A stretch of 64,000 bases of DNA from Flavobacteriales bacterium. GTDB lineage: Bacteria; Bacteroidota; Bacteroidia; Flavobacteriales_G; Salibacteraceae. Positions within the stretch are counted from its first letter, which is position 1; each line of letters starts with the position of its first letter. Shown in pieces: positions 25,181 to 33,745 of the stretch. Below the pieces are notes generated by a model. It did no database searches and was not told where the DNA came from. It was given only the letters and a program-made list of their open reading frames with translations. The translations under genes were made by a program, and so were the position numbers. The DNA lies in the NCBI GenBank assembly GCA_018660685.1, contig JABJJW010000011.1, forward strand, positions 1 to 64,000, read 5' to 3'.

Positions 25181-27831
25181 TCAGCGGAGAATGCGTGTTG
25201 GCCGGAGCCAACTTCAACCTTATCTGAACCATCCGGTAGATGGATCGTTGCGGTTGTATTCGCGGGAATGGTTACGTTCAATAGAAATTCCCCATCCACG
25301 ATCTGCCACTCACTTGAGATGTAGCCATTGATTGACTTATAGCTCGCTTTTGCATGTGTAAGGTCACCACCCGGTTGAGGCTTTATCGTGATATTCTTAT
25401 AACCATCTTGACTTTGAATACCTGCAATGTTCGAATACATCCATTCAACCACAGAGCCGTAGGCATAGTGGTTTAAAGAATTTGTGCTATCAGGATTGAT
25501 ACCATCTTCGAGCGAATAACTATCCCATCGCTCCCACATCGTATTGGCTCCATTCTTAATTTGATGACCCCAAGAAGGATACTTGGTTTGGAGTAGCAGA
25601 GCATAGGCAAGCTCGGTTTGTCCATTCGCGCTGAGCGTAGGCAGAAGTAAATTGGTGCCAAGAATTCCAGTGCTCAAGGTGGTGTCACGATTGACAATGT
25701 CGTCGACTAGATTGGAGAGTACCAGTTCTCTCTTGGAATCACTAACCAAGTCAAAAGCCAAAGCCATTAGGTATCCCGTTTGAGTTCGTCCTTTTACAAA
25801 TCCGCTGTCGTCAATCAAACTGTCGTCGAACGCTATTTGGATGTCGGATGATAGTTGACGGTACTTCGAAACATCATCATCTTTCCCAAGGGCATCGGCG
25901 ATGTTAGCCATTATATCACTTGTTCTTTTGTAGAAAGCCGTGGCGATCACGTCTTTCGGAGTCTCGCTATCTACATTTTGCCAATCTCCATAACTGCCAC
26001 GTTTTCCGATGAACGCATCCGATGTGTCATTCAGGTAGTTCATGAATTGGGTCATCTCTGGATAGTATTTTTTGAGCATTTCTACATCTCCATACGCCTC
26101 ATAAAACTGCCAAGGACAAATAATCCCTGCATCTCCCCAGCCAGCAGCCACGCGTTTGTAAACCCTGGGGGCCGTACTAGGCAAGCGTCCGTCTTCGAAC
26201 TGCCCGTCAAATACGTCCTGCATCCACTTGGTGTAGAATACAGAAATATCCATGTTATACGCAGCGGCGGGTGTAAACACTTGAGCATCTCCGGTCCAGC
26301 CTAAGCGTTCATCCCGCTGAGGACAATCAGTCGGAACTTCAAAAAAGTTTGATCGCTGACTCCACAAGACATTCTCGAAAAGTTGGTTGATCATGGAGTC
26401 TGAACATGTGAATTCTCCTGTTCGTTCTAATGAAGAGTGGAGGACAATTCCTTTAATGTTTTCGGCTGTTAGTTCGCCTGGGAATCCGCTGACTTCTACG
26501 TACTGGTATCCGTGATAGGTGAATCTGGGTTCCCACGTTTCTTCACCATCACCTTTCAAAACATAAGTGTCCGTGCATCTAGCGGTTCGAAGATTTCTGG
26601 TGTACAAGCTGCCATCATCGTTCAGTTTTTCACCGAAACGCAAGACAATGCTGTCTCCGGCAGTCCCACTGACCTTGAGCTTGGCCCAGCCGGCGAAATT
26701 TTGTCCCATGTCCACGATGTACGTGTCATCGCTGTTCTTATGAATCGAAGCTGCTTCCATCTCTCGAATCTGCACAACTGGATTTCCGGGATAAGTTTGA
26801 AGGATTCCGGCATATTCCGGTCCAATATTCACGGGTTTCCAACTTGTATCATCAAAACCATTTTCATTCCATCCTGTAGTTTCTAATCGGGCATCGTATG
26901 TCTCGCCGCCTTGCATGTCTGATTCACGGATAGCGCCATAAGATGCCTTCCAGCTATCATCTGTGAGAATGACCTTATTGGCAGTGCCGACTCTCATGTG
27001 AAGCTGAGCACGAAGCCGAAGTCGATCACCATAAAATTGCTGACCTCTAATACCAATGACCCCAGCGTACCAGCCATCGCCCAATACAGCCGCGATTGTG
27101 TTTTTTCCCTTGCGTAGCAACTTCGATACTTCATAGGTATTGTAGTATAGCCGCTGATTGTAATCTGTCCATCCAGGCGTAAACTGATCGTGTCCGACTC
27201 GATGCCCATTAATATAGAGCTCGTATAAACCGAGAGCCGTGGCATGAACCAGCGCCTTCGTAGGAGCTTCGTTTAGCTCGAATTCTTTCCTCAAATAAGG
27301 AGAGGGTAGAGGTCGGTATGGTTTGTCTTGGGACATTCCATTTGCCCATGCTTTCGAAGGGATGGATCGATCATTTAAAGCCTTATCATAACCAATCCAC
27401 GAAGCCTGCCATTCATTGCTGTCGAGAAGCCCAGTCGTCCACCTTCCAATATCGCTCCATGTAGATTGCGCCTTGCTTTCGTCCCAGATCCGAATTTTCC
27501 AATAGTAAGTGGTATTTGATTGAAGGTCAGCTCCATTGTATGGAATTCCAGTTGTTCGATCGGTTACATGAAGTCCAGAATTCCACATATCGACTTCACC
27601 TCCATCCAAAAGATATGCGGATGATGCGACCAATATTTGAAACGCCGATTGTTTTCGATTCACGCCTGATCCCGTTATGGTCCAAGATAGTCGCGGTTTA
27701 ATCGAGTCTATTCCAACAGGGTGACTCTTGTATTCACATCTGAGATTGGTTACACTTAAATCTGATACGGGATCGCCACAGCCGAAAAGAATTACCGCTA
27801 ATAAAAGTGTTATGATGAATGAAGGTTTCAA
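25159..27831 (-). CDS. GH78 alpha-L-rhamnosidase lipoprotein
   Basis: GH78 enzymes cleave terminal alpha-L-rhamnose from rhamnogalacturonan side chains, flavonoids and other glycans. Domains run from an N-terminal beta-sandwich (RPRLSWTITGSG) through the Bac_rhamnosid_N region (VLGDGWYAGVIG) to the (alpha/alpha)6 barrel. The catalytic segment is DCPQRDERLGWTGDAQ. The 890-residue length is typical. The lipoprotein signal is KPSFIITLLLAVILFGC. The only usable start is TTG at 27831; no in-frame ATG exists before the upstream stop at 27862-27864. The TTG overlaps the previous stop as TTGA. It is the third gene of the GH28 operon. Confidence 0.94.
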   Translation of the reverse strand: MKPSFIITLLLAVILFGCGDPVSDLSVTNLRCEYKSHPVGIDSIKPRLSWTITGSGVNRKQSAFQILVASSAYLLDGGEVDMWNSGLHVTDRTTGIPYNGADLQSNTTYYWKIRIWDESKAQSTWSDIGRWTTGLLDSNEWQASWIGYDKALNDRSIPSKAWANGMSQDKPYRPLPSPYLRKEFELNEAPTKALVHATALGLYELYINGHRVGHDQFTPGWTDYNQRLYYNTYEVSKLLRKGKNTIAAVLGDGWYAGVIGIRGQQFYGDRLRLRAQLHMRVGTANKVILTDDSWKASYGAIRESDMQGGETYDARLETTGWNENGFDDTSWKPVNIGPEYAGILQTYPGNPVVQIREMEAASIHKNSDDTYIVDMGQNFAGWAKLKVSGTAGDSIVLRFGEKLNDDGSLYTRNLRTARCTDTYVLKGDGEETWEPRFTYHGYQYVEVSGFPGELTAENIKGIVLHSSLERTGEFTCSDSMINQLFENVLWSQRSNFFEVPTDCPQRDERLGWTGDAQVFTPAAAYNMDISVFYTKWMQDVFDGQFEDGRLPSTAPRVYKRVAAGWGDAGIICPWQFYEAYGDVEMLKKYYPEMTQFMNYLNDTSDAFIGKRGSYGDWQNVDSETPKDVIATAFYKRTSDIMANIADALGKDDDVSKYRQLSSDIQIAFDDSLIDDSGFVKGRTQTGYLMALAFDLVSDSKRELVLSNLVDDIVNRDTTLSTGILGTNLLLPTLSANGQTELAYALLLQTKYPSWGHQIKNGANTMWERWDSYSLEDGINPDSTNSLNHYAYGSVVEWMYSNIAGIQSQDGYKNITIKPQPGGDLTHAKASYKSINGYISSEWQIVDGEFLLNVTIPANTTATIHLPDGSDKVEVGSGQHAFSADYDSVLD

Positions 27832-28319
27832 TCCTGTGCTATTCTGAAAGTGACAGTTTGTTTAACTCGATATGGGTATGTGGTTTTTCGGCCCAAAGCT
27901 TCAATATCCATAGTAATATGCCAACTGTCCATTTTTTTTACCCCGGTAATTTCTCCTGAGGATATTTTGCTGATTCCCTTGTCCTGACATCTACACAGTT
28001 GATTGTAGACAGCCCTGGCTTCTTTCAATTCAGCGTTTGCTAATCGAAAACTATCAACTCCCGTGTTGATTTGAAATGCCCATATCACGTGACCTTCCGA
28101 ATGATTTCCAGGATCCCCAGCATTGTTTGATTTGTACTCGAAAACGGTTGACTCTCCAGCTACCAAGCCGTACAGCTTTTGGAGGTATGGCCGCGCCGTG
28201 TCATACTCAATCTGAGAGTTCTCAGAGTAAACAAAACTCTCGATCAGCTTGAATTCTTGAGATGCGGCTGAAAAGCAAAGGCTCAAACTAAGACCACAAT
28301 ATATAAGCGCTCTGATCAC
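27828..28319 (-). CDS. Small secreted protein of unknown function, coupled to GH28 and GH78
   Basis: The 163-residue protein starts with GTG, overlapping the GH28 stop (GTGA), and ends overlapping the GH78 start (TTGA). A signal peptide (IRALIYCGLSLSLCFSAASQ) is followed by a compact, mostly beta sequence. This includes GDPGNHSEGHVIWAFQI and a QLCRCQDKG cysteine pair. I do not recognise a family. The tight coupling to two secreted glycosidases implies a role in the same pathway, for example as a sugar-binding partner. That is inference only. Confidence 0.75.
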   Translation of the reverse strand: MIRALIYCGLSLSLCFSAASQEFKLIESFVYSENSQIEYDTARPYLQKLYGLVAGESTVFEYKSNNAGDPGNHSEGHVIWAFQINTGVDSFRLANAELKEARAVYNQLCRCQDKGISKISSGEITGVKKMDSWHITMDIEALGRKTTYPYRVKQTVTFRIAQD

Positions 28320-30637
28320 GGATTCGTGGTAATGCTGGATCGGTTTTGAACCTCAGTGGAGATTTCAATTGAACGTTCATTAATTCCTTTGATCGAAATA
28401 TTTTGACTTGACTCTCCAGATACTTTCACCCGCGCTTCTCCATTCGGATGAATGAGTCCTTCAATTTGTGCGCCTGTTACTTGATTCAGATGGATGGTCG
28501 GATGGCTGCTCTTTTGAATTCCTTGCCTTGCCATGAAATTGGAAATGTTCAATTCTTCGACATCCTGAACATGCAGTGCGTTCTGCCAATTTTTCTCAAC
28601 GTCATCTTGGTCCCAAGTGACTTGTACACTATCCAAATTAATGGTACGAGCATTATTAATGTACAGAGCATGATCCGCTCGTTTATCGGGTTTGGTTTCA
28701 GCTATCATCCGAAGTTTAACATTCTCAAGGTTGATGTTATGAATCCTCACGCCTTCAGTGCTCTCGATGCGACTTGTTCCCATACCCAAAGCTTTGATAT
28801 TCTTAAAAGTCACATTTCTTATTTGGCCAATGGACGAATTTTTATTTTTTTTAGTGACATAGAGCCAGATTGGATCGCCGTTTCCCCACCAATTGAAATG
28901 ACGCCGATTGCAGTCAATGTTTATGTTCTCGAAGCTCACATCGCTCACTGTTCCGCCATCCCTAACAACAATGCTCAATCCGCGGTTTGAGTTGGTGATT
29001 CTGCAATTTTTAAAACCAATGTTCTTAAAATTTCCGTGAGTCTCCGTTCCAATTTTAAGAGCAGTGGAGGATGAGGTTAAGTTACAGTCTGAGACAAAAA
29101 TGTCCTGACTGGTTTGAGGATACCAACTCTTGATTGCAATCGCGTCATCACCAGTTGAGATATTGCAGTTCCAAATCCTAACGGTTTGGCATGAATTTAT
29201 GTCTATGCCATCTGAGTTTACGCCCTTTTCCAAGCTCGAGTTTATCGTTAGACCGCTTATCATGGCTTGACGACATTTAACCAAATGCACTGCCCAGAAG
29301 GGAGAATTGATAAAATGAACACCCTCCAATTGGATCCTGTCACAATTTGCAAATGAGAGTAACCCAACATCCGGTGCAACAGTGTAATACTGTTTCATTT
29401 CGACACCTGATTGCCTTGCGTTTTGCGTATGTTCTTTAATGAATCCATCCGTCTTTTTTAGGTCTTCATAAACATGCTCGGCTTGGCCATCAATTTTGCC
29501 TTTACCCAAAATGGAAATGTCGCTCGCTCCATTGGCGTAAATTAAAATAGGCCGGATTGCATCAACAAGAGGCATTCTGTAATCTTCTATATTTCTGCTC
29601 GCATACAGCGTTGCCGCTGAGTCGAGATTAAGAGAAACTCCAGTTTTCATGACTATTGTTCCGCTCAGGTAGTCCCCGGCTGGAAAGTAAACGGTTCCAC
29701 CACCGATACGATATATCAAGTCAATTGCTGCTTGAATTGCTTCAGTAGAAAGTCCTGATTTGTCGTTAATGGCTCCGAAATCCATTACGTTTGCGCTTCC
29801 CGATTTTGGAAAAAGTGGACCCACTTTTGAAACTTTATTTCGGCCATATTTGAATCGATGCCAACTATTGTCATCGTCTCCTTCACCGTAGATGAGCATG
29901 TGTCCACCATATTCGCCACCGTCCGGATCGCAATGGACGATCATCATCCGGCAAGTATCCCAAGGAGTGGGGAGTCGAAAGTTTGGATTCCTAGCAAGGC
30001 TCCAGCTAAGAGAAATACGTGCTTCAAGCTTATAATGGAGCAAACCATCGGGGTCTTTTTCAATTGCTATCTCATATTGACACGCGTTTTCAGATAGTGG
30101 TTCTTCAATATAAGATTGGTCGCTTGTACCGTGCCGCCACCAAGCCCCATAATCAGGTCGAAGAGTATCCAAAACAAAGGCAAATGCGTGATCGCCTTCA
30201 CCAAATTTTTCACTTATGGTGTCAGCAGGTGCTTCCATGAACCATGCGATGGCGTCCTTATAATACCAGCGTTTAGGTTCGTGCTTTGATTCTTCAACGT
30301 CATAAATATTGTCGATGACTTCAGCGCCTAGATAGATGTAATTCTGATCCCAAGCCATGTAGTAGGTTGCTTCGAGATCAATACCCTCGGGGTCTTCATT
30401 TTCCTCGACTGTTAAGCGATTTCGTTTTGGGTTGTACCACGAACTGCGCTTAACCCGATCAATATTCCAAGCGCCATCAGAAAATGCACTTTCCTTCCAC
30501 TCATCGAGATTCCCATCTATAATTGGAGCATCGTAGAGGTAGGGTAATTCTTTCAGGCCACCTTGGGAGAATGCACCTTGGTAGACGAGGAGTATTGCGA
30601 GGGAAATGTAAAATTGAAATCCTTTAGAGTTGGGCAT
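28316..30637 (-). CDS. GH28 polygalacturonase-type glycosidase with N-terminal CBM9-like domain
   Basis: A signal peptide (MPNSKGFQFYISLAILLVYQGAFS) is followed at about residues 20-240 by a CBM9-like sugar-binding domain. That domain has PIIDGNLDEWKESAF and ATYYMAWDQNYIYLGAEVID. A right-handed beta-helix of the GH28 family comes next. It has NSDGID, STGDDAIAIKS and the GTETHG segment supplying the catalytic Asp residues and His. GH28 members hydrolyse polygalacturonan, rhamnogalacturonan or xylogalacturonan. The start at 30637 is chosen for its signal peptide; a frame open to 30676 adds only polar residues. It heads the operon with the small secreted protein and GH78. The CBM9-GH28 fusion is uncommon among the GH28 proteins I know. 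Confidence 0.9.
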   Translation of the reverse strand: MPNSKGFQFYISLAILLVYQGAFSQGGLKELPYLYDAPIIDGNLDEWKESAFSDGAWNIDRVKRSSWYNPKRNRLTVEENEDPEGIDLEATYYMAWDQNYIYLGAEVIDNIYDVEESKHEPKRWYYKDAIAWFMEAPADTISEKFGEGDHAFAFVLDTLRPDYGAWWRHGTSDQSYIEEPLSENACQYEIAIEKDPDGLLHYKLEARISLSWSLARNPNFRLPTPWDTCRMMIVHCDPDGGEYGGHMLIYGEGDDDNSWHRFKYGRNKVSKVGPLFPKSGSANVMDFGAINDKSGLSTEAIQAAIDLIYRIGGGTVYFPAGDYLSGTIVMKTGVSLNLDSAATLYASRNIEDYRMPLVDAIRPILIYANGASDISILGKGKIDGQAEHVYEDLKKTDGFIKEHTQNARQSGVEMKQYYTVAPDVGLLSFANCDRIQLEGVHFINSPFWAVHLVKCRQAMISGLTINSSLEKGVNSDGIDINSCQTVRIWNCNISTGDDAIAIKSWYPQTSQDIFVSDCNLTSSSTALKIGTETHGNFKNIGFKNCRITNSNRGLSIVVRDGGTVSDVSFENINIDCNRRHFNWWGNGDPIWLYVTKKNKNSSIGQIRNVTFKNIKALGMGTSRIESTEGVRIHNINLENVKLRMIAETKPDKRADHALYINNARTINLDSVQVTWDQDDVEKNWQNALHVQDVEELNISNFMARQGIQKSSHPTIHLNQVTGAQIEGLIHPNGEARVKVSGESSQNISIKGINERSIEISTEVQNRSSITTNP

Positions 30638-30702
30638 AAGGTCTTGACCAGAATTCTCCGAATTTAGCCATTGCATCCCATCGTATATTTAGCTGCTTGC
30701 AT

Positions 30703-31728
30703 ATGAAGCAAAACATTTGGTATTCAGCATCTTCATTTAGTTCCCTATTCAAGGTTCGGGCTATTAGTGTTGGTCTGGCATTGTGTGCTGTTTCATGCGC
30801 ATCAGATGTGTCGATCCAAACTGGAGGTTCCATCCATTTATCCGAAGATCATCCGCATGCAAATATTACTGGCATGTTGCTCGCTTCACGTTTCACATCT
30901 TTTGAAGACTTACAACAATGTGTGCAAATTCATCATTTCAATGACCAAGCAGAGATGAAAGGCTTAATCGGTAAAAGACCGACCGTGATATTAAGGCACA
31001 CAAGTGAATCAGTGAACGTAGTAAGTGTTTTGGAAGGCGGAGTTGATCAAGATGATTTTAGAAGGGCAAGAGACGGAGGATTGTTGGATAAAGCGAACGT
31101 TGCAATGCTCAGTCCATACACCGCCATAAATCGGGACGAATTGATGCGAGTCTTCTATCTATCTCGAAGGCGACACCACCAATTCGGGGCTAGTGATGTT
31201 GCATTTTATGACCTCGCAGAGAGAATGGCGTGCAACATAAATGAGAATGAATTCTCAAAGCTTTACCCCAGAGATGCCACTGAAAAAGGCTTTATCAACA
31301 CATTTAATCACATTACGGCGCAGGCCTTGATGACGACATTATTTTCGGAAGAACTAGCGGATTTTATCGCTGATGTTCATGAACGCTTAAGGCCAGAGTT
31401 GATTACAGGCAAATTTTCGAAAGAACAGATTGACGATCTCGATGAAGGTCCTCTTGACAACTATGTTGACATGATCAACAATGAGTGGGGCCAAGAATTG
31501 GGTAAAAAATTGAAGCTTAAGTATGGCATTGAACCCGGTACAAAGTGGACTCCAGAATTGCTTGCAAACTATTTGAATGACATACAGAAGTACTATCAGC
31601 AATCGCTGAAGATGGAGTTCATTCCGTTTCGTCAAGAAGACTACCTCATTATCCGTTTTTCAGAAAAACTGAACATAGTCATGGGAGACCTGCCCAAGTT
31701 TGTGAAGAAGGCTGAGGCTCAATTGTAA
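30703..31728 (+). CDS. Putative lipoprotein of unknown function (341 aa)
   Basis: An N-terminal hydrophobic stretch ends in CAVSC (SVGLALCAVSC), which fits a lipoprotein signal, although about 20 residues precede it. The mature protein is mixed alpha/beta. It contains TVILRHTSESVNVVSVLEGG and an acidic helical second half. I recognise no catalytic motif or family. The gene is divergent from the GH28 operon, 65 bases away, and may be co-regulated. TATATTTA at 30684-30691 is one base off the -7 consensus. It ends 4 bases from a convergent gene. Confidence 0.65.
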   Translation: MKQNIWYSASSFSSLFKVRAISVGLALCAVSCASDVSIQTGGSIHLSEDHPHANITGMLLASRFTSFEDLQQCVQIHHFNDQAEMKGLIGKRPTVILRHTSESVNVVSVLEGGVDQDDFRRARDGGLLDKANVAMLSPYTAINRDELMRVFYLSRRRHHQFGASDVAFYDLAERMACNINENEFSKLYPRDATEKGFINTFNHITAQALMTTLFSEELADFIADVHERLRPELITGKFSKEQIDDLDEGPLDNYVDMINNEWGQELGKKLKLKYGIEPGTKWTPELLANYLNDIQKYYQQSLKMEFIPFRQEDYLIIRFSEKLNIVMGDLPKFVKKAEAQL

Positions 31729-31732
31729 AAAG

Positions 31733-32605
31733 TCAGTCAACATCTACGATCCGGATTTCCCATATTAGGTACTTGCCGAACATAAACTTGAACACAAGTT
31801 CAACGTATCTGTCATCCAATCTGGCTTTTACAACGTGCAAAGGATCAACACCTAATGCTAATCGCACATTCTCTTCGTAGCTAAGCGTATCGCTGACATC
31901 AATTCCTGAAACAACTTTATACGCCTCCTTAATGCGAGTAAAAACTCCAGACGGATCAGATTCTATTTCTTCTTTCATTGAATTTCTGAAGAAGTACAGT
32001 GAATCTCCTTGATAAACTTCAATTCCTGGTGAGACAACGCTCGCGACTGCCTTTCTATCTTCAGATGAAATCAAATTCATCCAGACTTTCGGTGGCGGAA
32101 TGCGTTCGGTTAAGACATTCGGATAGAAATCATTAGACATGTCGATGATTTTAATTCCACCCAGCGTTTTCATTGGAGTAATTTCTAAGCTGTAGTTTGT
32201 GTTTTCATACGACCATTTTTCGCCGTACTCGCCAGCGCTCTCAATTTCAGATGGCACACCCAGAAGTTTCTTGATGTTTTTGGCACTCATGCCCAGCGTC
32301 AAATCTTTAAATCCACATGGAAACCCTTCTTTCTTTCCTGTCAATTGAGCCGACCAAATCGTAACAAGGTCATGAGATGCAAATTCGAATATCATATAGA
32401 CGCTCGTGTCTGGCTCGACCAGATGTATTTCATACTCAAACCCATCTTCGAAGCGGTCTTTCTTCAAAACACCTCTTAAGCTGTTGGAAGGGATTTCTCG
32501 AAACTGGCCAAGACTGAAACCGTTCAATGTTGTCACGATCTCTTGGGACCAACCTTCACAACTAATTAAAACACATAGAAATAATCCGACGATCCTAAGC
32601 ACCAT
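31733..32605 (-). CDS. Secreted protein with a BamE/SmpA-like segment, function unknown
   Basis: The ATG at 32605 gives a signal peptide (MVLRIVGLFLCVLISCEGWS); an earlier in-frame start would add 11 residues. The middle contains LTLGMSAKNIKKLLGVPSEI followed by EKWSYENTNYSLEI. This is the pattern of SmpA/BamE-type domains (GM-x-x-x-(V/I)-x-x-LLG-x-P, then an aromatic strand). The first 90 and last 120 residues do not suggest a family. It should be periplasmic or envelope-associated. The BamE likeness is a motif-level inference; no role in outer-membrane assembly is claimed. Confidence 0.65.
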   Translation of the reverse strand: MVLRIVGLFLCVLISCEGWSQEIVTTLNGFSLGQFREIPSNSLRGVLKKDRFEDGFEYEIHLVEPDTSVYMIFEFASHDLVTIWSAQLTGKKEGFPCGFKDLTLGMSAKNIKKLLGVPSEIESAGEYGEKWSYENTNYSLEITPMKTLGGIKIIDMSNDFYPNVLTERIPPPKVWMNLISSEDRKAVASVVSPGIEVYQGDSLYFFRNSMKEEIESDPSGVFTRIKEAYKVVSGIDVSDTLSYEENVRLALGVDPLHVVKARLDDRYVELVFKFMFGKYLIWEIRIVDVD

Positions 32606-32694
32606 TTGTTTGTCAATAAGCAGTGTAATTGTAAGCATAAAGGATGTCTATCTTCTTATCAATTTCTTTAAATTAAAATTGAGGATGCCAACAT

Positions 32695-32702
32695 TACATT
32701 TG
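32695..32702 (+). promoter_or_regulatory. -7 box TAcaTTTG upstream of trxB
   Basis: TACATTTG lies 20 bases before the ATG at 32723. Sequences at the -33 distance are AT-rich without a clear TTTG. Confidence 0.5.
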
Positions 32703-32722
32703 TCGGCACAAAGAAGAACGAG

Positions 32723-33673
32723 ATGAGTGAACAGAAGGAACCATTTAAGACTTTGATCATAGGATCTGGACCCGCTGGATATACCGCGGCTATATATGCT
32801 GCTCGCGCCGATTTACAACCTGTGATGGTTGAAGGAATGCAGCCTGGTGGGCAATTGATGGACACGAATGACGTAGAAAACTATCCTGGTTATCCTGAAG
32901 GAGTGAATGGCCCGCAGATGATGATGGACTTTCGAGCTCAAGCGGCACGTTTTGAAACCGACATCAGAAGTGGATTTGTAACTAAGGTTGATTTTTCTGG
33001 ACCAGTCCACAAGGTTTGGGTGAATGATGAAGAAGAACTCGAAGCACATTCAATTATCATTTCTACAGGAGCTGCAGCGAAGTGGCTCGGCCTCGAGAAT
33101 GAAATTCGAATTAGAGATTTGGGAGGTGGAGTATCTGCGTGCGCTGTCTGCGATGGGTTTTTCTACCGTGGACAGGAAGTTGTCGTAGTTGGAGCTGGTG
33201 ATACTGCAGCGGAAGAAGCGACTTACTTGGCGAAGCTTTGCAAGAAAGTTCACATGGTTGTCCGAAGAGATGAAATGCGTGCCTCGAAAGTGATGCAACA
33301 TCGCGTTGAAAACACCGAGAATATTGAAATCCACTGGAACACCGAAACTGTTGACGTACTTGGAGAGAACACAGTTGAAGGAGTGAAGGTGGTTAACAAC
33401 CAAACAAAGGAAGAATCAGTTATTGACGTTACTGGGTTTTTCGTTGCAATTGGACACAAACCGAATACAAAGATGTTCAAAGGCTGGTTGGACATGGATG
33501 CTACTGGATACTTGATCCACAAACCAGATTCAAGTCACAGCAACGTGGAAGGTGTATTCATTTCAGGCGATGCTGGAGACAAGGTTTATCGTCAGGCGGT
33601 AACCGCGGCTGGCACAGGTTGTATGGCTGCTTTGGATGCTGAGAGATACCTGGCAGCGAAGGGAATTCATTAG
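32723..33673 (+). CDS. trxB: Thioredoxin-disulfide reductase
   Basis: TrxB is a cytoplasmic FAD enzyme that reduces thioredoxin with NADPH. The FAD-binding GSGPAGYTAAIYAARA is near residue 12, the redox pair CAVCDG is at Cys140/Cys143, and the NADPH site VVGAGDTAAEEATYLA follows. The C-terminal FISGDAGDKVYRQAVTAAG completes the FAD site. The 316-residue length is standard. A clear bidirectional terminator follows, so it is monocistronic. It may support the peroxiredoxin at 18 kb. Confidence 0.97.
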   Translation: MSEQKEPFKTLIIGSGPAGYTAAIYAARADLQPVMVEGMQPGGQLMDTNDVENYPGYPEGVNGPQMMMDFRAQAARFETDIRSGFVTKVDFSGPVHKVWVNDEEELEAHSIIISTGAAAKWLGLENEIRIRDLGGGVSACAVCDGFFYRGQEVVVVGAGDTAAEEATYLAKLCKKVHMVVRRDEMRASKVMQHRVENTENIEIHWNTETVDVLGENTVEGVKVVNNQTKEESVIDVTGFFVAIGHKPNTKMFKGWLDMDATGYLIHKPDSSHSNVEGVFISGDAGDKVYRQAVTAAGTGCMAALDAERYLAAKGIH

Positions 33674-33689
33674 GAGATTATTACCGAAT

Positions 33690-33727
33690 AAAAAAAGCCC
33701 CGATCAGCAGTGATTCGGGGCTTTTTA
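33690..33727. terminator. Bidirectional terminator between trxB and the broken T9SS gene
   Basis: AGCCCCGA and TCGGGGCT form an eight-pair stem around a short loop. There is an A-run on the left and a T-run on the right, so it can end transcription in both directions. Confidence 0.92.
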
Positions 33728-33745
33728 ATTTATGATTACGCAGTT

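Noticed and set aside
28448-28990. 180-codon plus-strand frame opposite the GH28 gene
   Set aside because: It is antisense to the beta-helix region of GH28. Its composition is unlike a normal protein and no family is recognisable.
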